From positions 1 through 64,000 of the forward strand of contig NZ_AEGR01000102.1 of NCBI RefSeq assembly GCF_000211835.1: DNA of 64,000 nt, read 5' to 3'. The notes beneath the pieces are model-generated. The model saw only the letters and a list, made by a program, of their open reading frames with translations. It was not told the DNA's origin and made no database searches. Origin of the DNA: Hylemonella gracilis ATCC 19624 (lineage in GTDB: Bacteria; Pseudomonadota; Gammaproteobacteria; Burkholderiales; Burkholderiaceae_C). A program made the translations under genes and the position numbers. Position 1 is the stretch's first letter. Every line of letters begins with the position of its first letter. Shown here one piece after another: positions 17,930 to 26,038 of the stretch.

Positions 17930-19213
17930 TCAGGTCCCAGCCCAGTCCTTCTTGCTGGCGTCGGTGCTGGCCACCGAGTACAGCACCTGGGCGTTGCGCG
18001 TCTTCTGGAACTCTTCCAGGCTCTGGCCCCGCATGGCCGCGTAGATGTGCAGGTTGGACACGCCCACCACTGCCCCCAGTTTCTCCAGGCCAAAGAAGAT
18101 GCAGCCGTAATGGATCAAGCCGCGCCAATCGCGCCGGCGCACCAGGTCACGTTCCTCTTCTGTCAGTCCAGCCCGGGCGTAGGCCGCCTCCGGATCCTGC
18201 AGGAACAGTTCGCGGTGCGCGGGGATCACCATGTCACGCAAGAAGCGGTTGAGGCGGTACGTCTTCACGCTGCGCTCCAGCGTGAAGGGGTAGGTGCCCT
18301 TGAGCCGCTCGGCGCCAGCGAGTTGCTCGCCCATGCGGGCGCGATGACGGTACACCTCCCCCGCCACGGGGGGCGCCGCCTCGTTCTCGAGGATCAGGGT
18401 GGCGATGCCGGTCATGGACGGCAGATAGTAGGACTGGTGCAAGCGGCGCACGCAAGCTGAGAGCGCGCCGCGCATGATCAGCCACATGATGATTTCAGCG
18501 CCCTCCACGCCGCCCAGCTCGGCCAGTTCCGCGATGGTCAGCTCGGTCACACGCACCGGGTCCTTCTCGATCAGCTCCAGGAACTGCCGGTCCCAGGGGG
18601 TGTTGTTGAAGCCCGCGCGCTCGCCATGCACCTGGTGCGACAAGCCTCCGGTGGCGACGATCACGACCTTGAGGTCCTCCGGATAGCTCTCGATGGCGCG
18701 CCGCAGCGCCTGCCCCATCTTGTAGCAACGCTGGGCCGTGGGCACGGGCAACTGCAGCACGCCGACTTGCAGCGGCACGATGGGCACGGGCCAGTCCTGC
18801 CCCGGCGTGCACAGCATGGACATGGGCGAGAAGCAGCCATGGTCCAACGGCTTGCCCTGGAAGAAGGACAGGTCGAACTCCTCGCAGGCGAGCGACTGGC
18901 CGATGTGCCGCGCCAAGGCGGGATGCCCTGGCAGGGGTGGCAGGGCGCGCGCGCCGCCGCCCTCGTCGGCCACCGGGTAACTGTCCCCCACGCCCAGCAC
19001 GAAGGGCGAGTAGTGATCGAAGAAAAACGACGTGATGTGGTCGTTGTAGATGACGAACATCACGTCGGGCTTCTTCTCGTCCAGCCAGGCGCGGATGGGA
19101 TCGAAGGCCTGGAAGATCGGGCCCCAGACCGGGTCGTCCTTCTGGTTCTTGTCGTAGGCGAAGCCGATGGTGGGCGTGTGGGACGTGGCGATCGCGCCAA
19201 TGATCCGGGCCAT
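17930..19213 (-). CDS. galA: Gallate dioxygenase (fused LigB-LigA type extradiol dioxygenase)
   Basis: 427 residues. A class III (LigB-type) extradiol dioxygenase with the small LigA-like domain fused at the C-terminus, the arrangement of gallate dioxygenases DesB and GalA (about 420 residues). It opens the gallate ring at the 4,5 bond to give oxalomesaconate, using Fe(II). Metal ligands His12 (ATSHTPTIG), His59 (YNDHI) and Glu240 (VEGAEI), and acid-base His125 and His193, fall almost exactly where known for DesB. The LigA-like part includes RLNRFLRDM and VSNLHIYAAMRG. A fused protocatechuate 4,5-dioxygenase is the alternative. It follows a Bug receptor by 78 bases. Confidence 0.87.
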   Translation of the reverse strand: MARIIGAIATSHTPTIGFAYDKNQKDDPVWGPIFQAFDPIRAWLDEKKPDVMFVIYNDHITSFFFDHYSPFVLGVGDSYPVADEGGGARALPPLPGHPALARHIGQSLACEEFDLSFFQGKPLDHGCFSPMSMLCTPGQDWPVPIVPLQVGVLQLPVPTAQRCYKMGQALRRAIESYPEDLKVVIVATGGLSHQVHGERAGFNNTPWDRQFLELIEKDPVRVTELTIAELAELGGVEGAEIIMWLIMRGALSACVRRLHQSYYLPSMTGIATLILENEAAPPVAGEVYRHRARMGEQLAGAERLKGTYPFTLERSVKTYRLNRFLRDMVIPAHRELFLQDPEAAYARAGLTEEERDLVRRRDWRGLIHYGCIFFGLEKLGAVVGVSNLHIYAAMRGQSLEEFQKTRNAQVLYSVASTDASKKDWAGT

Positions 19214-19291
19214 GGTGTTCCTCTCAGGCAGGCGGTGAGGACGAGAACGCGCGGACGGCGCCGCCGCGCCGCCATCCGCGCACGGGAAAGG

Positions 19292-20281
19292 TCAGTCCAG
19301 GGCGGCCTGGGTTTTCTGGATCACGGCCGCGAGCCGGGTCGACTCGGCCTGCACGTATTGGACGAACTGTTCTCGCGTGGCGGGGAAGGGTTCGTACCCC
19401 AGGGCCAGGAACTTGTCGCGGACGTCGGCTTCGGCCAACACCTTCTCGATGTCGCGGGTGATTTTGTCCGCCACCGCGCGCGGCAGCCCCTTGGGCGCGG
19501 CGATGGTGGTCCAGCCGCTGACCTCGAAGCCCGAGGGCCCGCCCGCCTCGGCCACGGTGGGCACGTCCTTGTACGCCGGGATGCGGCGGGGCGCAGCCAC
19601 GGCCATGAACTTGAGCTTGCCCGCGCGGTAGAGCGGCCCGGCGGTGGCGCTGGAGCCGAAGGCGAAATCCAGATCGCCCTGGGCCACCGAGGTGTAGAGC
19701 TGCGAGGTCTCCTTGAAGATCACGTGCTGCATCTCCGTGCCGGTGATGGTCTCGAACAAGGCCGAGCCCAGGTGCACGGGATTGCCCACGGACCAGGAGC
19801 CGTAGTAGCGCTTGCCAGGATTGGCCTTGGCATCGGCGATCAGGTCCGCCACATTCGCGTGCTTGCTGTTGACCGATGTGGTCAGGAAGAAATAGGTCTT
19901 GAACAGGGGCAGCAAGGGCTCGAAGTCCGCCTTGGGGTCGTAGGGCAGCTTCTTGAACAGATGCGGGTAGGCCGTGAGGTGCACGTTGTCGAGCTGGATC
20001 AGGTCATGCCCATCGCTGGCCCCGCGCTTGAACGCATCGATGGCGATGAAGCCGTTGCCGCCGGGGCGGTTTTCCACCACCACGGGTTGGCCCCACAGTC
20101 GGGACAGCTTGTCGGCGACGAGACGCGCCACGCCCTCGGGGCCGCTGCCCACGGGAAAGGGCGTGAGGATGCGCACCGGTTTGGTGGGAAAGACGGGTGC
20201 CGGGGCCTGGGCCCAGGACGCACCCAAGGCCAGCGCGAGGCCCAGACTGGTCAGCAACTTGGGGAAGATCGATGAACGCAT
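19292..20281 (-). CDS. Bug/TctC-family substrate-binding protein (gallate cluster)
   Basis: A 329-residue periplasmic receptor. Signal peptide MRSSIFPKLLTSLGLALALGASWAQA cut before APAPVFPTKPVRILTPFP; then the Bug-family ENRPGGNGFIAIDAF segment. It differs from the usual PFxxGGxxD loop (here PFPVGSGPEG), so its ligand may be unusual. Upstream of the gallate dioxygenase in the same transcript and divergent from a LysR regulator, which suggests an aromatic acid such as gallate or a related compound as ligand; this is inference. Confidence 0.92.
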   Translation of the reverse strand: MRSSIFPKLLTSLGLALALGASWAQAPAPVFPTKPVRILTPFPVGSGPEGVARLVADKLSRLWGQPVVVENRPGGNGFIAIDAFKRGASDGHDLIQLDNVHLTAYPHLFKKLPYDPKADFEPLLPLFKTYFFLTTSVNSKHANVADLIADAKANPGKRYYGSWSVGNPVHLGSALFETITGTEMQHVIFKETSQLYTSVAQGDLDFAFGSSATAGPLYRAGKLKFMAVAAPRRIPAYKDVPTVAEAGGPSGFEVSGWTTIAAPKGLPRAVADKITRDIEKVLAEADVRDKFLALGYEPFPATREQFVQYVQAESTRLAAVIQKTQAALD

Positions 20282-20410
20282 GAAGATTCCTTCTTGGGGT
20301 GTTGAAACACTTGTCTCCTGAAAGAGCCCCGCGATTCTGGGAAGCGGCCCGGCTTTTGCCCAGATGGCAGAATCGGCCCCGCGATAACTTCTGGTTATCA
20401 CCCCTCCCCC

Positions 20411-21328
20411 ATGAAACTCCACGCCTTGCAAGCCCTGGTCGCCGCCGTCGAGGACGGCAGCCTGCGCAACGCCGCGCGGCGGCTGGGCTTGTCGCAACCC
20501 GCGCTGACCAAAGTCATCCGGGAACTCGAGATCGAACTCGCGGCGCCGCTGCTGGTGCGCACCACGCAAGGCGTGCTGCCCACGGCCCAGGGCCAGGTGC
20601 TGTTCGAACACGCGCGCAAGGTGGCCCGCGAGTTGCAGACCGCGACCGAGCAGATCAGCCAACTCGGCGGCGACATGCGCGGGGAACTCACCATCGGCGC
20701 GGTGCCGGTGGCCGTGATGCTGCTGATCCCCGAGACGCTGCGCACCTATGGCAGCGCGTTTCCCGCCATCAAGCTGCGCGTGAGCGAGGAGCTCTACCTC
20801 GCCCAGCTTCAGCGCCTGCGCTCGGGCCTGGTGGACGTGGCCGTGGGCGGCATCCCCGGCGATCTCGCCAGCGGTGAGTTCGTCACCGAGGAGCTGATGA
20901 GCACGACCATGGTGGTCGTCGTGCGCAAGGGCCATCCCCGTGCCAAGGCTCGGCACTTGGCGCAACTGGCCGACGCCAAATGGGTGTACACCGGTGGCTT
21001 CGACGCCAGCGCCGCGACGGTCACGGGTTACGCCTTGCAGTTGTTCGAGCGGCACGGGCTGCCCGCGCCGCCCGCGGGGGCCGTGGTCAATTCCACGCTG
21101 GCGCTCATCTCACTGGTGGGCACGGGCGACCACGTGGGATTGCTCCCGCGCCAAATCGCGGAGCATCCGCTCGCCGCGCAGCACCTGAGCATCTTGCGCC
21201 TGGCGGAAGATGGTCTGCCGTTGACCATCGGCGCGATGATTCGCCGCGACTCCGTGATTTCTCCAGCCATACGCCACTTCATCGCGCACTTGCACCGCGC
21301 GGCGCACCAGGTCCGCGCGCTACCCTGA
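20411..21328 (+). CDS. LysR-family regulator of the gallate dioxygenase cluster
   Basis: A 305-residue LysR-type regulator. N-terminal winged helix-turn-helix (MKLHALQALVAAVEDGSLRNAARRLGLSQPALTKVIRELE) and a C-terminal periplasmic-binding-protein-like effector domain (GELTIGAVPVAVMLLIPETL onward). Divergent from the Bug-dioxygenase pair with 129 bases between, the standard layout for LysR activators, so it likely switches that pair on when the aromatic substrate is present. Confidence 0.93.
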   Translation: MKLHALQALVAAVEDGSLRNAARRLGLSQPALTKVIRELEIELAAPLLVRTTQGVLPTAQGQVLFEHARKVARELQTATEQISQLGGDMRGELTIGAVPVAVMLLIPETLRTYGSAFPAIKLRVSEELYLAQLQRLRSGLVDVAVGGIPGDLASGEFVTEELMSTTMVVVVRKGHPRAKARHLAQLADAKWVYTGGFDASAATVTGYALQLFERHGLPAPPAGAVVNSTLALISLVGTGDHVGLLPRQIAEHPLAAQHLSILRLAEDGLPLTIGAMIRRDSVISPAIRHFIAHLHRAAHQVRALP

Positions 21329-21411
21329 AGCGCGGCGCGGCCAGGCCGGTTGCGCCACAAGCAAGCGGCCCGCGCACTCCCCCGCGCGACGCCGCCCGGC
21401 AACGTCGGGGC

Positions 21412-22392
21412 TCACTCGGGGGTGATGCCCGCCGCTTTGATGACCTTGCCCCACTTCGCGGTCTCGGCCGCCTGGAAGCGCGCCAGTTCGGCGGGGGTGC
21501 TGGTCCAGGCTTCGCCGCCGCTGGCTTCGAAGAAGGACTTGCTGGCCTCGCTCTTGACCGCGGTCACCAGCAACTGGTTCAGCTTGGACACCACGGCAGC
21601 CGGCGTGCCGGCCGGCGCATAAGCGGCGAACCAGTAACCCATGTCGTAGCCCTTCACGCCAGCCTCGGCGATGGTGGGCACCTCGGGCAGCAGCGGGCTG
21701 CGGGCGGGGGTGGAGTAGCCCAGCGCGCGCAGCTTGCCCGCCTTGACCTGGGGCACGCCGGTGGAGGCGTCGGTGATCATCAGGTCAATCATGCCGCTCA
21801 AGAGGTCGGTGATGGCCAAGGGGTTGCTCTTGTAGGGGATGTGCAGCAGGTCAATGCCCGCCATCTGCTTGAGCATTTCCCCGGCCACGCGGCTGGACGA
21901 GCTGCCGCTGCCGAAGGTCAGCTTGCCAGGCGACTGGCGCGCCGCGGCCAACAAGTCACCCAGGCTCTGGTAGGGCGAGTTGGCGTTGACCACCAACACT
22001 TGACCGCCCTTGCCCAGACCGGTGAGGGGCGCGAAGTCCTTGACGGGGTCATAGGGCAACTTCTTGTAGAGGTGCTCGTTGGCGGCGTGCGTGGTGTTGG
22101 TCGTGATCAGCACGGTGTAACCATCGGGCGCGGCGCGCGCCGCGCCCGCCGCCGCGGGCATGCCACTGGCGCCCGCCTTGTTCTCGACCACCACCGCCTG
22201 GCCGGTCTGCTCGGTGATGGACTTGCCCAGCGCGCGCGCCAACAGGTCGGTCGCGCTGCCGGCGGCGAAGGGCACCACGAAGGTGATGGGCTTGCTCGGG
22301 TAGTTTTGCGCCTGGGTCTGGGTGTGTGCCAGGCACAGCAGCAGGGTGCTCGCGGCCAGCGCGAATCGTCGGGTCCAAGGGGTCATGTTCAT
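21412..22392 (-). CDS. Bug/TctC-family substrate-binding protein (AtuA cluster)
   Basis: A 326-residue periplasmic receptor. Signal peptide with RRFALAASTLLLCLAHTQTQA, then NYPSKPITFVVPFAAGSATD, the Bug-family start, and VVENKAGASG. Third gene of a set with two AtuA-like genes, 33 bases after the smaller one, so its ligand is likely the branched acid handled by them. No permease genes are adjacent. Confidence 0.92.
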   Translation of the reverse strand: MNMTPWTRRFALAASTLLLCLAHTQTQAQNYPSKPITFVVPFAAGSATDLLARALGKSITEQTGQAVVVENKAGASGMPAAAGAARAAPDGYTVLITTNTTHAANEHLYKKLPYDPVKDFAPLTGLGKGGQVLVVNANSPYQSLGDLLAAARQSPGKLTFGSGSSSSRVAGEMLKQMAGIDLLHIPYKSNPLAITDLLSGMIDLMITDASTGVPQVKAGKLRALGYSTPARSPLLPEVPTIAEAGVKGYDMGYWFAAYAPAGTPAAVVSKLNQLLVTAVKSEASKSFFEASGGEAWTSTPAELARFQAAETAKWGKVIKAAGITPE

Positions 22393-22425
22393 GTCTGTCT
22401 CCTTCAGGTGGATGGTTTGAAAAAC

Positions 22426-22788
22426 TCAATCGGGTCCGATCAACAGGGCGGCGTGCTGCGCCGGCACGTCGATCAACAAATCCAGCAGCAGATAGGACAA
22501 GGCCTTGCCGTGGCTGTCGAGGTTGAGCGCGTCGTTGACACCGCCATCGAGCACGGCGTCGATCACGAAGTTCATGGCCTGCAGACGCGGCAACAGATGG
22601 CGCCGCACCGACGCCGGGCGACGGTGGGCGAACTGGCGCGCCACGGCCGCTTCGGTGACCTGCTCGACCAGCAGCGGCCAGAGCGCCGGGTGCCAGGCGA
22701 TCACGCTGATGTTGGAACGGTCGCCCTTGTCACCTGTGCGCCCGTGGGCCAGGCGGTAAAGGGGCACGCGGAGCATGGGCGCGCTCAT
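22426..22788 (-). CDS. Small AtuA-associated protein (AtuA C-terminal-like domain)
   Basis: 120 residues. It resembles the short ferredoxin-fold domain found at the end of, or next to, AtuA/DUF1446 proteins: LYRLAHGRTGDKGDRSNISVIAWHP is the conserved start. The ATG overlaps the TGA of the preceding AtuA-like gene by 4 bases (ATGA), so translation is coupled and the two products probably form one complex. In other species the two parts are fused in one chain. Biochemical role unknown. Confidence 0.85.
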   Translation of the reverse strand: MSAPMLRVPLYRLAHGRTGDKGDRSNISVIAWHPALWPLLVEQVTEAAVARQFAHRRPASVRRHLLPRLQAMNFVIDAVLDGGVNDALNLDSHGKALSYLLLDLLIDVPAQHAALLIGPD

Positions 22789-24131
22789 GCGGCCTCCTCG
22801 ATGAAGCGGTGGGTGGCCCACACCTGCTCGCGCGGCACCAGGCAAGACACCGTGCCCAGGCGGGGCCGCAAGGCCGTGCGCACGCCGCCGCCGCCCGCCG
22901 GTCCGCAGGTGTACAGCGCCGTCACCTCGCGCGGCAAGCGCTCGGCGCTGGCCTGGTCGGCCTGGCGCCAGGCCACGCGCAGGCGCACGTCGCGCGCCTC
23001 ACCCATGGCTTGCGCCTCCAGCCAGCGGCCGTCGTCATCGCCAAAGAGGCTGCTCACGCCGATCAGGTCCACGCGCATCGGCCCCAGCCCTTGCAGGCGC
23101 TCCCGCAGCACCTGCGCGGCCAGCCGCGCGCGCGCCTCGGCCCGGGCGCCCGCGTAGGACATCTCCCCTTCGGCCAGCCAGCCGGTCTCGTGGCAGATGT
23201 TGACTTTCAAGGTGGCTGGACGGGGATGGCCGCGCACGCCCGTCAAACGCACGCAGTCTGGCCCGATCTGCGTGACCTCGGCCTCGCCCAGGTCGGCCAC
23301 CACGTCGGGCGACAGGTAGGCCAGCGGGTCGTGCACCTCGTAGAGCAGCTGTTCCTTGACGGTGTGGGCATCGATGCGCCCGCCGGTGCCCGGCGGCTTG
23401 GTGATCGTGCAATCGCCCTCGGCGTCGATCTCCGCGATGGGGTAGCCCAGGTTCGCCAGGCCAGGCACATCCTTGAAACCGGGGTCGGCGTAATACCCGC
23501 CGCTGACCTGGGCACCGCATTCCAGCAAGTGGCCGGCCATGGTGGCGCGGGCCAGGCGGTCCCAGTCGTCGCGACGCCAGCCGTAGTGGGCCAGGGCCGG
23601 TCCGACGGTGAGCGAGGGGTCCGCGACGCGGCCGCAGACCACGATCTGCGCGCCGTCCAGCAGGGCGTCGGCGATGGCCTCGGCACCCAGGTACGCATTG
23701 GCCGAGACCACCCGCAAGCCGGTGGCGGCGTCGGCCCACAGGGCGCGCCGGTCCGGCAGGTTCAGGTCGTCCCCCTCGACCACGGCGATGCGCGGGCTCG
23801 GCAAGCCCAGTTCACGCGCCAGGGCGTGGATGCGCCGGGCGGCGCCAACCGGGTTGGCCGCGCCAAAGTTGCTGACGATGCGCACGCCCGCCTGCAGGCA
23901 GCGCGCGAGCACGGGTCGCAGAAGCTCGACGAGCAAAGGCTCGTAGCCGCCCTCGGGCTGGTTGCGGCGCGCCAATTGCGCCAGCGCCAGGGTGCGCTCG
24001 GCGAGGGTCTCGAAGATGAGAACGGCGGGGCCGCCGGCGGCGATCAGGGCTTCCACCACGGGGCCGGCGGCGTCCACGCGGTCGCCGGAAAAGCCGGCGG
24101 CACAGCCGATGCGCAACAGGGGTTCTTTCAT
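22785..24131 (-). CDS. Acyclic terpene utilisation AtuA-family protein (DUF1446)
   Basis: A 448-residue member of the AtuA/DUF1446 family, first named from the Pseudomonas citronellol/geranyl-CoA pathway, whose exact reaction is not established. Seen: RIGCAAGFSGDRVDAAGP at the start, SNFGAANPVGAARRIH, VVCGRVADPSLTVGP and the YYADPGFKDVPGLANLG region. The start MKEPLLRIG is preferred over a Met 4 codons upstream. Here it lacks geranyl-CoA carboxylase genes as neighbours and instead sits with a Bug receptor and a divergent LysR regulator, suggesting use in catabolism of another branched or hydroxylated acid. Confidence 0.87.
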   Translation of the reverse strand: MKEPLLRIGCAAGFSGDRVDAAGPVVEALIAAGGPAVLIFETLAERTLALAQLARRNQPEGGYEPLLVELLRPVLARCLQAGVRIVSNFGAANPVGAARRIHALARELGLPSPRIAVVEGDDLNLPDRRALWADAATGLRVVSANAYLGAEAIADALLDGAQIVVCGRVADPSLTVGPALAHYGWRRDDWDRLARATMAGHLLECGAQVSGGYYADPGFKDVPGLANLGYPIAEIDAEGDCTITKPPGTGGRIDAHTVKEQLLYEVHDPLAYLSPDVVADLGEAEVTQIGPDCVRLTGVRGHPRPATLKVNICHETGWLAEGEMSYAGARAEARARLAAQVLRERLQGLGPMRVDLIGVSSLFGDDDGRWLEAQAMGEARDVRLRVAWRQADQASAERLPREVTALYTCGPAGGGGVRTALRPRLGTVSCLVPREQVWATHRFIEEAA

Positions 24132-24357
24132 GTCTCCTCGCAAGCAACGCCAAACACTGAACGCTGGACTGGCGGGAGCGGGACTTGTGCCACCTGCCCG
24201 CCGGGCCGCGCCAGGGCAAAAAGCAGCCCCACCTGAGGGGCGGCGCCCCGCGCAGCGGTGCGGCGCCGGGGTTTTGATGCCTTGTCGAAGGAGGACTCTA
24301 GGCGCTACGCTGTCATCCGTGAAATCGAATATTCAAATTAATTCATCTGCACATCAA

Positions 24358-25266
24358 ATGAATGTCTCATCCCGGGACCTGCGGGCCTTCCTGGCCTTGG
24401 CCACCGAACGCAACTTCACCCGCGCCGCGGCGGCCTGTCACCTCTCGCAACCGGCGTTCAGTGCCTTGGTGCGGCAGTTGGAAGACAGCCTGGGCGTGCG
24501 CCTCTTCGACCGCAGCACCCGCCATGTGGAGCTGAGCCAGGAAGGGGTGGAGTTCGAGCGCTCGGCGCGCCGCGTGCTGGGCGAACTCGATGCCTTGGTG
24601 CTGGGCATGCGCGAGCGGGCCGCGCGCGAACGCGGCCGAGTGTCGATCGCGCTGCTGCCCTCCCTGGCGGCGGACTGGCTGCCGCCGGTGCTCGCGGGTT
24701 TTCATGCCGCCCACCCGGGCATCGAGATCGACGTGGCCGATGTGCTGTCCGAACCCTGCATCGAGCGGGTGCGCGGCGGGCGCTTCGATTTCGCGCTCGC
24801 GGCCACGCGCGCGGAAACACCCGAGCTGCGCGCCGAGCCCTTCTGCAGCGACAGCTTTCATCTGGTGTGCCCGACCGGGCATCCGCTGTCCCAGCTGCGT
24901 GATCCGCGCCCGCGCGACGTCACGGCCTGGCCCTTCATCCACCTCTCACGCACGTCCAGCGTGCGCCAGTACCTGGACGCGGCGACCCACCCGCAGCCTT
25001 TGCGCTCGATCCTGGAAGTCGATCAACTGGCCACGGTGGCGGGCATGGTGCGGGCGGGTCTGGGCGTGAGCATCGTGCCCGCGCTGACGCTCTACCAGTT
25101 CAGGTCGGCCGAACTGGACATCCGCCCCCTGCGTTGGCCCGGCTTGAACCGGCGGATCTACCTGGTGCGCCGCCGCGACCGCGGCCTCTCCCCAGCCGCG
25201 CAAGGCCTGTACGACTGGGTCATGGCGCACCGGCCTCAGAAGGAACAACCAACGCGGCGAGGCTGA
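24358..25266 (+). CDS. LysR-family regulator of the AtuA cluster
   Basis: 302 residues. LysR-type winged helix-turn-helix at the start (RDLRAFLALATERNFTRAAAACHLSQPAFSALVRQLEDSLGVRLFDRSTRHVELS), then an effector domain with LLPSLAADWLPPVLAGFHAAHPGIEIDVAD. Divergent from the AtuA-like genes with about 226 bases between. AT-rich sequence just upstream, including ATTCAAATTAATTCAT, is an obvious place for its binding site. It ends 14 bases from the convergent sapC-like gene. Confidence 0.92.
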   Translation: MNVSSRDLRAFLALATERNFTRAAAACHLSQPAFSALVRQLEDSLGVRLFDRSTRHVELSQEGVEFERSARRVLGELDALVLGMRERAARERGRVSIALLPSLAADWLPPVLAGFHAAHPGIEIDVADVLSEPCIERVRGGRFDFALAATRAETPELRAEPFCSDSFHLVCPTGHPLSQLRDPRPRDVTAWPFIHLSRTSSVRQYLDAATHPQPLRSILEVDQLATVAGMVRAGLGVSIVPALTLYQFRSAELDIRPLRWPGLNRRIYLVRRRDRGLSPAAQGLYDWVMAHRPQKEQPTRRG

Positions 25267-25280
25267 GCGGCGGATCGCCC

Positions 25281-26000
25281 TCAGTGCGGCAGGGACGACG
25301 GCGCCTTGTCGGACGCGAGCTTGCCCAGCGCACCGATGGAATGCAGGTGGGCGTAAATCCAGGCCACCCAGCTCTTGGTGAACCAGAGTTCCAGCGTGTC
25401 GCCGCGCAATTCGGAGAACTTCTGCGTGTTCACGGCGAACAGACCTTGCAGGCGCACGGCGCGTCCACCATCCCGGGGCCGCACTTCCACCTCGAACGGC
25501 GCGAGCAAACCCTTTTGTGAGAGTCCATCGCAGAAGTCACGCGTGCGTCGCATCTCGGTGTCGAACTGGCGCAGAAAGGCCAGCGCCGTGTCCAAGGCCG
25601 GGGCGTGGCCGCTCTCCGTGAACAGCAGCTCACCCTCCGTTTCGGAGAAGGCGTGACTCTTTTCGTCGATGCAGACGGTGCCATCCGACGCCAAGGCAAA
25701 GGGATACCGGCGGATGAAGGCGGGCACGTAACTGCCCTGCCATCGGCCTTGGGGGTCCACCAGCGCGTGGCCGCTGTTGGAGAGCGACATCATCACCACG
25801 GGAAAGAAGTGCCCATCCGCCCCTTTCTGGAACAGCACCGTCATGTCACGGCTGGCCTCGAAGAATTCGATGCCCGCCAGGGGCACGGAGTTCACGCCCG
25901 CCGAAAACGCGAAGCCATCGTCCATCGCCTTGAGGCGCAGGTTCTTGTGCCGCTCGCGGTTCAGGGCCACGGGCTTGTCATAAAACAGCAGTTCACTCAT
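25281..26000 (-). CDS. SapC-family protein
   Basis: 239 residues of the SapC family, named after an S-layer-associated Campylobacter protein; its role in other bacteria is unclear. Seen: ALNRERHKNLRL at the start, VPLAGIEFFEASRDMTVLF, and GSYVPAFIRRYPFAL, the typical conserved core. No signal peptide. Lies 38 bases downstream of polA on the same strand, though the two roles look unrelated. Confidence 0.88.
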   Translation of the reverse strand: MSELLFYDKPVALNRERHKNLRLKAMDDGFAFSAGVNSVPLAGIEFFEASRDMTVLFQKGADGHFFPVVMMSLSNSGHALVDPQGRWQGSYVPAFIRRYPFALASDGTVCIDEKSHAFSETEGELLFTESGHAPALDTALAFLRQFDTEMRRTRDFCDGLSQKGLLAPFEVEVRPRDGGRAVRLQGLFAVNTQKFSELRGDTLELWFTKSWVAWIYAHLHSIGALGKLASDKAPSSLPH

Positions 26001-26038
26001 CGTCTCTTCCTCTTTTCTTCCTCATCTTTTCCAAGTTC

